Below, piece after piece: positions 1-10,141 of a DNA stretch of 41,660 nt (the stretch's first letter is position 1; the number at the start of each line of letters is the position of its first letter). The stretch comes from Candidatus Neoanaerotignum galli (GTDB taxonomy: Bacteria; Bacillota; Clostridia; Lachnospirales; Anaerotignaceae). The position numbers and the translations under genes were made by a program. Location: positions 1 to 41,660 of the forward strand of contig CAJFIN010000007.1 in assembly GCA_904381335.1 (NCBI GenBank), given 5' to 3'. Under the pieces are notes generated by a model. The model saw only the letters and a program-made list of their open reading frames with translations. It was not told the DNA's origin and ran no database searches.

Positions 1-19
1 TTTAACTGCATAAAAATTT

Positions 20-92
20 GGGAGTTTAGCTCAGCTGGGAGAGCGCCTGCCTTACAAGCAGGATGTCATAGGTTCGAGCCCTATAACTCCCA
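20..92 (+). tRNA. tRNA-Val (anticodon TAC)
   Basis: 73-nt cloverleaf GGGAGTT...AACTCCC-A; anticodon arm CCTGC-CTTACAA-GCAGG; T-arm GGTTCGAGCC. Confidence 0.95.
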
Positions 93-108
93 TTTTTTTG
101 TAAAAAAA

Positions 109-132
109 CAGGTCTTTTGGCCTGCTTTTTTA
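109..132 (+). terminator. Rho-independent terminator after tRNA-Val
   Basis: CAGGTC-TTTT-GGCCTG followed by a T-run. Confidence 0.7.
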
Positions 133-267
133 TGGAATGATGCGTATGGTTGTAATGACCATTGGATGAAGGCGGCATATGCTGGCTTAGGATAGGAATG
201 GCAAGAGGAAAAGGGAAATGGCAAAAGCGCAGGTGTTGTACCGAGAAAAAGAAGGGGACAGTTAGAA

Positions 268-296
268 TTGAGTTTTTCACCGTTTTCTGTTATGAT
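268..296 (+). promoter_or_regulatory. Putative sigma-A promoter of phosphofructokinase gene
   Basis: TTGAGT - 17 nt - TATGAT. Confidence 0.55.
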
Positions 297-345
297 GGTA
301 CCAAGTTGCAAAAACTGACAAAATACGAAAGGGACGGGTGGAAAA

Positions 346-1575
346 ATGGAACTTGGAAACTGTATAATTGCGCAGTCCGGTGGCCCCACGGCGGCTATTA
401 ACGCCACATTGGCCGGGGTTTATACTGCTGCCAGTCAGAAGAAAGGCATGGGCCATATTTATGGCGGACTCAATGGGATTGAAGGTATCTTGCAGGAAAA
501 ATTTGTGGACCTGCGGCAAGTGCTTTGCTCTGAGGAGAGAGTGCGGCTATTGGAGACAACACCATCTTCTTTTCTGGGTTCTTGCCGTTATAAGTTGGGG
601 CAAAGCGGCCACTTGGAAGAGGAGATGGCACGGCTGTTTTCGGTATTTGCCGACCATAATATTCGATATTTTTTCTATATCGGCGGAAATGATTCCATGG
701 ATACAATTTTGCAGCTAGAAAAATATCAGCAGGCGCATGGAGGCAATGTGGCTTTCATTGGTGTACCGAAAACGATTGATAATGATCTGATGTGCATTGA
801 TCACACCCCAGGGTTTGGGAGCGCTGCTAAGTATATTGCCACCACGGTGCAGGAAATAGCGCTGGATACGGCGGTATATGATATGGACAGCATTGTGGTA
901 GTGGAAGTGATGGGCCGCAATGCTGGCTGGCTGGCCCTGAGTGCTGGGCTGGCCCGGGGCCCCTTTGGAAAACCGGCGGCAGATCTTATTTATTTGCCGG
1001 AGTTTCCTTTTTCTGAAGAACAGCTGGTGGCAGATATTCAAAAAGTACGTTCGGAAAAACGTCAAGTGGTGGTGGTCATCAGCGAAGGGATTCAAAATGC
1101 CCATGGAGAACGGATTGCTGAAGCCAAAACAAAGGATAGTTTTGGCCACGGCCAACTGGGCGGCGCGGCAAAGCAAGTGGAAGCCATCATCAAAGCACGT
1201 ATTGGCGGAAAAGTGCGTGCGGTGGAATTGAATGTGCCGCAGCGGGCAGCAGGCCATTGTCTGTCAGCCACGGATATTGTAGAAAGTGTGCAAATCGGGG
1301 AGGCAGCAGTGGATGCGGCCTGGAACGGGGAAAGCGGAGTGATGGTGACCACAGAGCGAGCCAAAGAAGGTTCTTACCGGCTGATGATTGGCACAACGGA
1401 CATCATCCATATTGCAAACCAGGAAAAAATTGTGCCGGAAAGCTATGTGAATCAAGAAAAGAACCATCTTAGCCCTGCGGGACTGGCATATTTGGCTCCC
1501 CTGATCCAAGGAGAGATCAGTGCACCTGTGGAGGCGGGACTGCCGCGCTATGCTTATTTAAGTGAATGGCAGTAA
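346..1575 (+). CDS. pfp: 6-phosphofructokinase, probably pyrophosphate-dependent
   Basis: 409 aa; N-term CIIAQSGGPTAAINATLAG, IGGNDSMDT and VPKTIDNDL motifs (PPi-PFK-like rather than GGDGS/PGTIDND of ATP-PFK). Confidence 0.88.
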   Translation: MELGNCIIAQSGGPTAAINATLAGVYTAASQKKGMGHIYGGLNGIEGILQEKFVDLRQVLCSEERVRLLETTPSSFLGSCRYKLGQSGHLEEEMARLFSVFADHNIRYFFYIGGNDSMDTILQLEKYQQAHGGNVAFIGVPKTIDNDLMCIDHTPGFGSAAKYIATTVQEIALDTAVYDMDSIVVVEVMGRNAGWLALSAGLARGPFGKPAADLIYLPEFPFSEEQLVADIQKVRSEKRQVVVVISEGIQNAHGERIAEAKTKDSFGHGQLGGAAKQVEAIIKARIGGKVRAVELNVPQRAAGHCLSATDIVESVQIGEAAVDAAWNGESGVMVTTERAKEGSYRLMIGTTDIIHIANQEKIVPESYVNQEKNHLSPAGLAYLAPLIQGEISAPVEAGLPRYAYLSEWQ

Positions 1576-1669
1576 AAGGATTTTTCCGATAGTGCGTCAT
1601 ACAGCAAAAAAGGGCGCTTTGTCTACAGACGGAGCGGGGAGAGAAAAAGAAACGAAATCTTGAAAAAAA

Positions 1670-1693
1670 GGATGGCAAATGCCATCCTTTTTT
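1670..1693. terminator. Bidirectional intrinsic terminator between convergent genes
   Basis: GGATGGC-AAAT-GCCATCC flanked by A-run and T-run. Confidence 0.8.
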
Positions 1694-1788
1694 ATGGTCA
1701 TCCGCCGCATTTTCCATTGGCAAACAGCAAACACAGAAAAGCGGCAGGATTTCTTATCGCAAAACAAGTTCGATTTTTGGGTATTCTT

Positions 1789-3636
1789 TTAGACAATATG
1801 GTTTTTGCCATCAAAAAAGATGTGTTTTTTAGAGCGTAAGCATTGCTGTAGTGGCGCAGTCTTACTGTTTTTTGCTCGTTCTTCCAGTCGTTTGGTCAGA
1901 TCACGCACCCGTACCAGGCAGCTTTCCACCGCATCTTTCCAGAAGGAGGCGTCTCGAATATCAATATCCATCAGGGAAGCTACATAGGCAAGATCGCCTT
2001 TGCCTGTGGAGGCCAGCATGGCGTGGTATTTTTCTGCAAAACCTGCCGGTTGACTTTGATAACGGTGGTATAAACCCTCTGCAAACAAAAGCCCATAGGC
2101 ATAAGGAAAGTTATAATAGTTGAAGTCCACATCATAATAATGGGGCTTAATGATCCACATCTGTGGGTGGTAACAGCTCAGGCCATTGCCATAGGTGGCT
2201 TTTTGAGCTTCCTCCATCAGCGCATTCAAGCGGCGGCTAGATAAGGGACCGTTTTTCCGCTCGGCAAAAACGGCGTCCTCAAACCTGTACCGGCTGGGGA
2301 TATCTACTAGGATCTGTGCTAGATCAGAGACATCGCTTTCTAAAATCTGAAGGGCTTCTTCTGGTGCTGCTTCTTTTAATGCGGCTTGCTTGGTGAGAAT
2401 TTCACAGAAAGTCGAAGCGGTTTCTGCAATGGGCATAGGGTAATCGCTATTGAGGAAAGAAATGCCGTTTAAACAGAACCCATGATAGCCATGACCAAGC
2501 TCATGCGCCAAGGTTAATACATCGTTAAAGCTGCCGGTAAAATTGGCCAGGATGCGGCTTTCGCCAATGGGCTGAAGGTTTTCGCAAAATGCGCCGCCTC
2601 GTTTTCCCTGTTTGGGGAAGGGGTCAATCCAGTGATTTTCAAAGGCATGGGCAGCATAGTCGCTCAGTTCTTGAGAAAAGGTGGCGAATTGGCGGATCAC
2701 GTAAGATTTTGCCTCTTCATAGGTGTAGGTGCGGTTGACTGCGGTCACTGGGGCAAAAAGGTCATAAAAAGGCAATCCATCATCATGACCCAACAAGCGG
2801 CCTTTGGCCCGGAAATAGGCGCGAAACGTTTCCTGCGCGCCATCAATGGCAGTCATCATAGCGTCCAGCACATCTTTTTCCAGCCGGGATTGTTCCAAGG
2901 TCATTGCCAAAACAGAATCATAGCCGCGTAAACGGGATACCGTCAGCACCTCGCCTTTGATACCATTCATGGCAGCGCTGGCCGGCAAACTGATGGTGGC
3001 CAGTGCAGCTTGTTCTGCATCAAAGGCATCCTTTCGTACGGCAGGATCTTCGTCATAGGCCATGGCCCGCAGTGTACTGATGGGCTTTTCCTGACCGCGA
3101 TATTGGCCGATCAGGTCAGATGATGCAGTTTCCCACAATTTCATAAATGCCAAGGAGCCTGTGGGACGCAGCTTAGAAAGCAATACTTCTTCGGCAGAAG
3201 AAAGCTGATGGGATGCCTGCTGCTTTAACAAGGTCAGATAATAGAGATGGTCTTGAATGAGGGGGCTATCCTTTGCCAGCTCTTCCAATTGAGGCACATC
3301 CAGCAGCCAATGGCAAAACGCTGTTTCCACAGGGGCAAAGCCAGCTTCCATCTCCTCCAGGCGATGGATGGCCTTAGCTGCTTGCTCATCAGCGCTGTCG
3401 GTGGATTGACGGAGCATGCAATAGCTTTTTAAGCAGAAAAAGGTGCTTTTTAGCTGATGCATAATGGAAAGGTACGATTCAATTTTCCCCACAGCGTCAT
3501 CGGTGCTGCCCAGGGCGCCTTTGCACCAAAAGCCCATTTGACGCAGGATATGAGATACGGTTGCTTCTTCCTTCTGGAATAGTTCGCTGTCAATGGAAGG
3601 ATACAAGGCAGTGAGATCCCAGGTTTCATTCGACAT
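1789..3636 (-). CDS. pepF: Oligoendopeptidase F / M3 family metallopeptidase
   Basis: 615 aa; zinc motif HELGHGYHG; M3B-like architecture. Confidence 0.88.
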   Translation of the reverse strand: MSNETWDLTALYPSIDSELFQKEEATVSHILRQMGFWCKGALGSTDDAVGKIESYLSIMHQLKSTFFCLKSYCMLRQSTDSADEQAAKAIHRLEEMEAGFAPVETAFCHWLLDVPQLEELAKDSPLIQDHLYYLTLLKQQASHQLSSAEEVLLSKLRPTGSLAFMKLWETASSDLIGQYRGQEKPISTLRAMAYDEDPAVRKDAFDAEQAALATISLPASAAMNGIKGEVLTVSRLRGYDSVLAMTLEQSRLEKDVLDAMMTAIDGAQETFRAYFRAKGRLLGHDDGLPFYDLFAPVTAVNRTYTYEEAKSYVIRQFATFSQELSDYAAHAFENHWIDPFPKQGKRGGAFCENLQPIGESRILANFTGSFNDVLTLAHELGHGYHGFCLNGISFLNSDYPMPIAETASTFCEILTKQAALKEAAPEEALQILESDVSDLAQILVDIPSRYRFEDAVFAERKNGPLSSRRLNALMEEAQKATYGNGLSCYHPQMWIIKPHYYDVDFNYYNFPYAYGLLFAEGLYHRYQSQPAGFAEKYHAMLASTGKGDLAYVASLMDIDIRDASFWKDAVESCLVRVRDLTKRLEERAKNSKTAPLQQCLRSKKHIFFDGKNHIV

Positions 3637-3779
3637 AATGATCCTCCTTTATGATTTATGGTTGATTCTTTCTTGATGGTAACAGAATTTTGATGGGATT
3701 ACAAGAAACGCTGGAAAAAAAAGAGGTTGTGCGCTATACTAAAACAAATAACCGCCAGAAAGTGAAGGGGGATAACTGT

Positions 3780-5066
3780 ATGAAAGAAAATTGGAGAATT
3801 GAAACACAGGCTGTGCAAGGGGCTTATTGGCCGGAAAATGCCGGACCTCGGGTGGTGCCCATTGTACAAAGCACCACATACCGCTATGACACCTGTGAAG
3901 AATTGGCCCGGGTGTTCGATTTGGAGCAGGATACGCTCATGTATACTCGTCTAGGAAACCCAACAACGGATATGTTGGAGCAAAAAATGGCGATGATGGA
4001 AGGCGGTGTAGGTGCGCTAGCAACTTCCTCTGGCATGGCGGCTACGGTGTTGGCGGTGCTGAACATAGCCAAAGGTGGAGACAGTATTCTTTCTTCCAGC
4101 ACGATTTACGGTGGCAGTTTTACTGTCTTTTCTACCACGTTTCGGGATTTGGGCATTGAGGTGATCTTCTTTGACCCAGATGCATCAAAGGAAGAAATTT
4201 TGGCTTTGGCTAAACCAAATACCAAAGCAATTTTTGGAGAGACCATCGGTAATCCCTTGGTGAATGTGATTGATTTTGAGAAGTTTTCCGCAGTGGCCAA
4301 GGCATTGGGTGTGCCTTTTATTGTGGATAATACCTTTGCCACAGCGGCCCTTTGCAAACCTTTGACATTGGGCGCCAATATTGTGGTTTATTCCACATCG
4401 AAATACATTGATGGACATGCTCAGGCATTGGGCGGCATTATCATTGATGGCGGGAACTTTGATTGGAATAATGGCAAGTTCCCCTGCATGACAGAGCCGG
4501 ATGAAAGCTATCATGGCGTTCGGTATTTTAAAGATTTTGGCGACAAAGGATATATTGTAAAGGCAAGAGCACAGTTGATGCGTAATTTTGGCATGACACC
4601 GGCGCCGATGAATTCTTATTTGATGAATTTGGGTTTGGAGACGCTGCCGTTGCGGATGGAGCGACATTCAGAAAACGCATTAAAGATGGCACAATACCTG
4701 GAAAATCATCCCATGTGCGCTTGGGTCAACTATCCTGGTCTGCCTTCCAGCAAATATTATGAAGTGGCAAAAAAATACCTGCCAAACGGCCAAAGTGGTG
4801 TGCTAACCTTTGGCGTCAAAGGCGGCAGAGATGCGGGGCGGCAGTTCATTAACCATCTAAAGATGGTGGCGTTGGTGACCCATGTGGCGGATGTGCGCAG
4901 TTGTGTGCTTCAGCCGGCATCTACGACCCATCGGCAGCTGAGCGATGAGGAATTGGTGGCCTGCGGAGTATCAGCAGATATGATTCGTTTTTCCGTGGGC
5001 ATTGAAAATGTACAAGACATCATAGACGATTTTGAACAGGCCTTTGCCGCTGTGCAGCAAGGCTGA
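3780..5066 (+). CDS. O-acetylhomoserine aminocarboxypropyltransferase/sulfhydrylase (Cys/Met metabolism PLP enzyme)
   Basis: ORF from 3690; preferred ATG at 3780 after aaggggg. METQAVQGAYWPENAGPRVVPIVQSTTYRY, PLP site STSKYIDGHAQALGG. Confidence 0.88.
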   Translation: MKENWRIETQAVQGAYWPENAGPRVVPIVQSTTYRYDTCEELARVFDLEQDTLMYTRLGNPTTDMLEQKMAMMEGGVGALATSSGMAATVLAVLNIAKGGDSILSSSTIYGGSFTVFSTTFRDLGIEVIFFDPDASKEEILALAKPNTKAIFGETIGNPLVNVIDFEKFSAVAKALGVPFIVDNTFATAALCKPLTLGANIVVYSTSKYIDGHAQALGGIIIDGGNFDWNNGKFPCMTEPDESYHGVRYFKDFGDKGYIVKARAQLMRNFGMTPAPMNSYLMNLGLETLPLRMERHSENALKMAQYLENHPMCAWVNYPGLPSSKYYEVAKKYLPNGQSGVLTFGVKGGRDAGRQFINHLKMVALVTHVADVRSCVLQPASTTHRQLSDEELVACGVSADMIRFSVGIENVQDIIDDFEQAFAAVQQG

Positions 5067-5105
5067 GAAACCTGTTAGCAAAGCAAAGATGAGGAGGTGG
5101 GCAAA

Positions 5106-7322
5106 ATGCAAAAAAACTTTGGTATTGACGATATTTTGAAACTGCTTTGCGGCGAATATGGAGATCCGCACAGCGTGCTTGGGATGCATCAGCAGGACGA
5201 TGGCCTTGTGGTACGGGTGCTGATGCCGGGAGCCTTAAGTGTGCAGGTAGAAGATGAAAAAACGAAGCAGCTCTACCCACTGCGGCAAATTCATGACGAA
5301 GGGTTATTTGAAAGTGAAATCCCTGACCGGACAAAATGGTTCCCATATCGATTAGAAGTGGATTTTGGCAATGGAAATATTTGGGACACAAAAGACCCGT
5401 ATAGTTTTTTGCCCTCTCTTTCAGAATATGACAGGTATCTTTTTGGAGCTGGAAACCACTATGAAATTTTTGATAAGTTGGGTGCGCATCCCTGTGTGAT
5501 GGATGGCACGGCAGGGGTAGCATTTGCAGTATGGGCGCCCAATGCCAAAGGCGTTAGCGTGGTGGGAGACTTTAATGGTTGGGATACCCGGCGGGGGATG
5601 ATGCGCCTATTAGGCGCCAGCGGAATCTGGGAGTTGTTTTTGCCTGGAGCCTGTGCTGGCGATCGGTATCAATTTGCCATCAAACAGAACGATGGCTGCT
5701 GGCATTATAAAACAGACCCGTATGGCGTCTGTCAAGAACTGCGGCCAAAGAAGGCGTCTGTGGTGTACGACCTGACGGGATACGAATGGCAGGACAGCAC
5801 ATGGATGGAGCAACGGAAATCCGGGGAAAAATATAACCGGCCCATGAATATCTATGAGGTTCATCTGGGCAGCTGGAAGCGGGTGCCAGAGGAAGGAAAC
5901 CGGTTTTTGACCTATCAGGAGCTGGCGGATGGACTGGCAGCATATTGCACCCAAATGGGTTATACCCATGTGGAAATCCTGCCAGTTGCAGAGCATCCCC
6001 TCGATGGCAGTTGGGGCTATCAGGTGACGGGATACTATGCCCCCACCAGCCGGTATGGCACGCCAAAGGAATTTATGACCTTTGTGGATACCCTGCATCA
6101 AAATGGCATTGGTGTGATTATGGATTGGGTGCCAGCACATTTTCCGAAGGATGAAAACGGCCTGGGCCGTTTTGATGGAACGGCGTTATATGAACATCAG
6201 GATTGGCGGCGGGGAGAGCAGAAGCAGTGGGGCACCTATGTTTTTAACTACGGCCGAAACGAAGTGAGAAACTTTCTAATCGCTAATGCCTTGTTTTGGT
6301 TGGAGCGATACCATATTGATGGTTTACGAGTGGACGCAGTGGCGAGTATGCTCTATTTAGATTTTTGCCGCCGGGATGGCGAGTGGGTGCCCAATCAATA
6401 TGGCGGCCGGGAAAATCTGGAAGCGGTAGAGTTTTTAAAACATATGAATTCCGCTGTGGCAGGCCGACATCCGGATGTTTATCTCATTGCCGAAGAATCC
6501 ACTTCCTGGCAGGGAGTGACACGCCCGCCGGAAGAAGGTGGGTTGGGGTTTTCTTTAAAATGGAACATGGGATGGATGAATGATTTTTTGTCCTACCTCA
6601 AAAAGGAAACCGTTTACCGGAAGTATCATCATACCTTTCTTACCTTTGGCATGATGTATGCATATAGCGAACGGTTTATCTTGGTGCTAAGCCATGATGA
6701 GGTGGTGCATATGAAGGGGTCCATGTTTTATAAGGCGCCAGGTGACCGGTGGCAGAAATTTGCCAATCTGCGTGCTGCCTACGGTTTTATGTATACCCAC
6801 CCAGGCAAGAAATTGAATTTTATGGGCAACGACTTTGCCCAATATACAGAATGGAGCGAAGAACGCAGCATCGATTGGCATCTGCTGCTTGATGCAGACC
6901 ATCGGGCCTTCCATGAGTATATGAAAGCCCTGTATCAACTCTATCGCCAGGAAAAAGCCCTCTGGCAGCGGGACTTTGATCCCGATGGATTTTCTTGGGT
7001 AGATTGTGATGACCGAGAACATTCCATTATTTCCTATGTGCGTAGGGGCAGCGACCCGAATGATTTTGTCGTGGTGGTTTGTAATTTCACAGAGCGGCCG
7101 TATGAAGGATTTTGGCTTGGCGTGCCGGAAGAAGGCATTTATGAAGAAATTTTCACCAGCGATGACCGCGTCTTTGGCGGTACGGGCCGGAAAAACGAGG
7201 GACCCCATCCAAGCCTGCCTCAGGCAGCGGGCCGTTGCAATCAGCATATTTTGGTGACGGTGCCGCCGCTGGGAATGACCGTATTCCGCCGGGTAGGAAA
7301 AAATTCGGAAAAAGCCGAATAA
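5106..7322 (+). CDS. glgB: 1,4-alpha-glucan branching enzyme (GH13)
   Basis: ORF opens at 5097 (GTG); ATG at 5106 better spaced from gaggagg. DGLRVDAVASMLYLD, AEESTSWQGVTRP, LSHDEVVH motifs. Confidence 0.93.
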   Translation: MQKNFGIDDILKLLCGEYGDPHSVLGMHQQDDGLVVRVLMPGALSVQVEDEKTKQLYPLRQIHDEGLFESEIPDRTKWFPYRLEVDFGNGNIWDTKDPYSFLPSLSEYDRYLFGAGNHYEIFDKLGAHPCVMDGTAGVAFAVWAPNAKGVSVVGDFNGWDTRRGMMRLLGASGIWELFLPGACAGDRYQFAIKQNDGCWHYKTDPYGVCQELRPKKASVVYDLTGYEWQDSTWMEQRKSGEKYNRPMNIYEVHLGSWKRVPEEGNRFLTYQELADGLAAYCTQMGYTHVEILPVAEHPLDGSWGYQVTGYYAPTSRYGTPKEFMTFVDTLHQNGIGVIMDWVPAHFPKDENGLGRFDGTALYEHQDWRRGEQKQWGTYVFNYGRNEVRNFLIANALFWLERYHIDGLRVDAVASMLYLDFCRRDGEWVPNQYGGRENLEAVEFLKHMNSAVAGRHPDVYLIAEESTSWQGVTRPPEEGGLGFSLKWNMGWMNDFLSYLKKETVYRKYHHTFLTFGMMYAYSERFILVLSHDEVVHMKGSMFYKAPGDRWQKFANLRAAYGFMYTHPGKKLNFMGNDFAQYTEWSEERSIDWHLLLDADHRAFHEYMKALYQLYRQEKALWQRDFDPDGFSWVDCDDREHSIISYVRRGSDPNDFVVVVCNFTERPYEGFWLGVPEEGIYEEIFTSDDRVFGGTGRKNEGPHPSLPQAAGRCNQHILVTVPPLGMTVFRRVGKNSEKAE

Positions 7323-7337
7323 AATTGACAGGGATGC

Positions 7338-7366
7338 TTGACGCGGGGAAAAAAGACGTGTATAAT
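7338..7366 (+). promoter_or_regulatory. Putative sigma-A promoter for rpsU
   Basis: TTGACG - 17 nt - TATAAT. Confidence 0.7.
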
Positions 7367-7441
7367 TCATTTTATGTGGCATAAGGGATAGTTGTCTGTT
7401 TCTATTGGCACAACATTACGCAATCGAAGGGAGGGATACTC

Positions 7442-7618
7442 ATGTCAGAGGTTAGAGTGAAAGAAAACGAATCCTTAGATAGCGCTCTTCGTCGTTTCAA
7501 GAGAAATTGTGCCAGAGATGGTATTATGGGAGAAGTCCGCAAAAGAGAACATTACGACAAACCCAGCGTAAGACGGAAAAAGAAATCGGAAGCTGCAAGA
7601 AAGCGTAAGTTCAAATAA
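7442..7618 (+). CDS. rpsU: 30S ribosomal protein S21
   Basis: 58 aa, absent from the ORF track (too short): [61 protein letters not shown] aagggaggg. Confidence 0.96.
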   Translation: MSEVRVKENESLDSALRRFKRNCARDGIMGEVRKREHYDKPSVRRKKKSEAARKRKFK

Positions 7619-7650
7619 GCATCAGAAAAGCAAAGAAAGAAGGCGTTGCG

Positions 7651-8097
7651 ATGTCTTTGAAAGAAACGCTTTTACAGGATATGAAAGCAGCCATGAAGGA
7701 AAAAGATGCTGTGCGGAAAAACACCATCCAACTGGTACGAAGTGGCGTGCTTCAACTGGAAAAAGACCGGAAAATTGAGCTGGATGATGAAGGCGTGCTG
7801 GATGTGATTGCAAAAGAACTGAAAAAACGCCGGGATAGCTTGCCGGACTATGAAAAGAGCGGCAGAACCGATTTAATCGAGACGTTGCATCGGGAAATGG
7901 AAGTGCTGATGGCATATTTGCCGCCCCAGCTGACAGAAGAAGAAATCAAGCAGATGGTGACGGATACCATCCAAGAGGTGGGCGCCACCAGCATGAAAGA
8001 CATGGGCAAGGTCATGGGTGCGATTACCCCGAAAGTGAAAGGCCGTGCCGATAACAAAATTGTCAGCCAGCTTGTACGCGCGCAGCTGGGACAATAA
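7651..8097 (+). CDS. GatB/YqeY domain-containing protein
   Basis: 148 aa MSLKETLLQDMKAAMKEKDAVRKNTIQLVRS...; downstream of rpsU as in many Firmicutes. Confidence 0.92.
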   Translation: MSLKETLLQDMKAAMKEKDAVRKNTIQLVRSGVLQLEKDRKIELDDEGVLDVIAKELKKRRDSLPDYEKSGRTDLIETLHREMEVLMAYLPPQLTEEEIKQMVTDTIQEVGATSMKDMGKVMGAITPKVKGRADNKIVSQLVRAQLGQ

Positions 8098-8121
8098 AAA
8101 GGATTTGTTTCTTAAAATCAA

Positions 8122-8150
8122 AAGGATAACCGAAAGGTTATCCTTTTTTT
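8122..8150 (+). terminator. Rho-independent terminator
   Basis: AAGGATAACC-GAAA-GGTTATCCTT + T-run. Confidence 0.85.
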
Positions 8151-8315
8151 GTAGACAAAAAAGAGGATCAAGACGGAACTTTTTCCTCGGTTTCTCTGTC
8201 TAAAAAAATAAGGGTGATCTTTCGTTTCTCGTAAGAAATGTAACAGAATGTTCATTGTTTTTGCCTTGGCAGTCTTTTATAATAGGAAGGGAAGTATCAC
8301 AAAGGAGGCGAGGTC

Positions 8316-8822
8316 ATGGAACGGATGGCAAAATTTGAACGAGTCAGCTTGGAACAGTTCCAAAAAGACTGGGAAGGAGCCTTTGGTACGATCCGAGGGG
8401 CGAAAGAGGCATATGATACAGTACAGTTGCCCCGGCGGGCAACGGCAGGTTCTGCTGGGTACGATTTCTTTGCGCCAAAGACCTTTACCTTAGCCCCAGG
8501 GGAGAGCATCTGGATGCCGACAGGGCTGAGGGTGCGGATGAAGGAGGGCTATGTGCTGGCCTGTTTTCCCCGCAGCGGATTCGGCTTTCGTTATCGGCTG
8601 CAGCTAGATAATACGGTGGGCATTATTGACCAAGATTATTATGGCAGTGAAAATGAGGGCCACATCCAGGCAAAATTGACGAATGATTCAAAAGATGGTC
8701 AATCCTTGACGATTCCGGCGGGTACAGCTTTTATGCAAGGCGTGTTTTTGCCATTTGGCGTTACAGAGGACGATAATGCTACGGCAAAACGAACGGGTGG
8801 ATTTGGAAGTACTACGCGATAA
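8316..8822 (+). CDS. dut: dUTP diphosphatase-like protein
   Basis: All five trimeric dUTPase motifs recognisable: RRATAGSAGYDF, PRSGFGF, NTVGIIDQDYYG, AFMQGVF, RTGGFGSTTR. Confidence 0.85.
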   Translation: MERMAKFERVSLEQFQKDWEGAFGTIRGAKEAYDTVQLPRRATAGSAGYDFFAPKTFTLAPGESIWMPTGLRVRMKEGYVLACFPRSGFGFRYRLQLDNTVGIIDQDYYGSENEGHIQAKLTNDSKDGQSLTIPAGTAFMQGVFLPFGVTEDDNATAKRTGGFGSTTR

Positions 8823-8838
8823 AGAAAGGAGAAGGAAC

Positions 8839-10104
8839 ATGAAACGATTTTTCGTGATGCTTTTAACGGCAACATTGACAGTGGGCGCATTGCCGGTGAT
8901 GGGCTTTGCAGCCAGCACGAATACAGTTTCTCGAGATATTTCTGCTTCTGAAGGGATGGAGCTGACAGGTGCGAATGTGCCGGAACTGCGAATTACAGAT
9001 GAAGAAGGAACCACAGGAGACTTCTATTTTGAATTGACATTGAACAATGCCACTTGGCTTGACAGCATCACATCTCAGGCCCAAAGTGGGATCACGTTTA
9101 CTTTGTTAAGCGATACCCGGCTGATGGTACAGGTGACAGATGGGTTTGATTTTCAGAATAATGATATTGTGATTCCTTTAGCAACGGAAGTGGAGGATGC
9201 TGGTCAGGCTACAGTTACCATTGATCCTAAGGATTCCACCATTTCTGCTGGCACTTATGCCTTTGCCCATGTGAATTATCCGGGCATGTCCATTCAAATG
9301 GAAGAAAGTGAGGATGGCGTACAGCTGATGTTTGAGGATGATTATCCTTATGCCATGCGTCAGGGGCGGCTGTTCCAGCTGACTTTGTCCAGGGGATATA
9401 CCTTTGATACTTCTGCCACGGTAGAAGCAGAAGGTACGGGGAAATACAATGGCCGGGTAGAGTTCCGGCCCATGGGAGAAAATTCCTCTACGGCGTATGT
9501 ACAGATCAGCTCTGCTAGCGCCACGGGTGAAGGGACGATTACGGTATCAGGTATCCGTATTAAAGGCAGTGCAGAAAATGCACCGGTGCTTTCAGTGAAA
9601 CCAGTGTATGGCTCAGGCAGCAGTATCTCCTACACGTTGATGGCACCGGAAGGAGACAGTGAAGAAGACCAGGCGCCAGCAGTGCAGCAAAAGCAAGTGA
9701 AATTTGTGGCTGGCGGAAACTATTATGTGGTAGATAATGATAGTATGGTGGCTATGGAGGCAGCTCCTTTCATTGATGAAAACGGACGCACGATGCTGCC
9801 GCTGCGGGCATTGTCTAACGCCATTGGCATTGATGCGAACCAGATTCACTGGGATGACGCCACAAAAACAGTGACCATTGAAGATGGCAGCGGGAAGGAA
9901 ATTCGGGTGACCATCGGCCAGCAACAGATTTATGTAGATAACCGTGTGATCTCTATGGATACCCAGGCGGTGATTCGGGATGGTTATACGTACCTGCCAA
10001 TGCGGGCAGTGCTCAATGCATTAGGCTTTGATGACAGCAACATTGTATGGAACGAACGGGAAAAAAGCGTGACCATTACCTGGGAGGAAGCAACCCAAGT
10101 ATAA
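8839..10104 (+). CDS. Secreted protein with C-terminal copper-amine-oxidase-N-like stalk domains
   Basis: ATG at 8839 after agaaaggaga; signal peptide MKRFFVMLLTATLTVGALPVMGFAAS; C-term repeats RTMLPLRALSNAIGI / YTYLPMRAVLNALGF. Confidence 0.82.
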   Translation: MKRFFVMLLTATLTVGALPVMGFAASTNTVSRDISASEGMELTGANVPELRITDEEGTTGDFYFELTLNNATWLDSITSQAQSGITFTLLSDTRLMVQVTDGFDFQNNDIVIPLATEVEDAGQATVTIDPKDSTISAGTYAFAHVNYPGMSIQMEESEDGVQLMFEDDYPYAMRQGRLFQLTLSRGYTFDTSATVEAEGTGKYNGRVEFRPMGENSSTAYVQISSASATGEGTITVSGIRIKGSAENAPVLSVKPVYGSGSSISYTLMAPEGDSEEDQAPAVQQKQVKFVAGGNYYVVDNDSMVAMEAAPFIDENGRTMLPLRALSNAIGIDANQIHWDDATKTVTIEDGSGKEIRVTIGQQQIYVDNRVISMDTQAVIRDGYTYLPMRAVLNALGFDDSNIVWNEREKSVTITWEEATQV

Positions 10105-10110
10105 ACAAAA

Positions 10111-10141
10111 AAACGGTTCCCTTGATGGGAGCCGTTTTTTT
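10111..10141 (+). terminator. Rho-independent terminator
   Basis: AAACGGTTCCC-TTGAT-GGGAGCCGTTT + T-run. Confidence 0.85.

Noticed and set aside
20-92. tRNA-Val as attachment site of an integrative element
   Set aside because: No integrase, no repeated tRNA 3' end seen in the window, and neighbouring genes are housekeeping.
3640-3779. SAM or T-box riboswitch upstream of the O-acetylhomoserine sulfhydrylase gene
   Set aside because: The divergent spacer is only ~140 nt and shows no S-box/T-box conserved motifs or terminator before the RBS.
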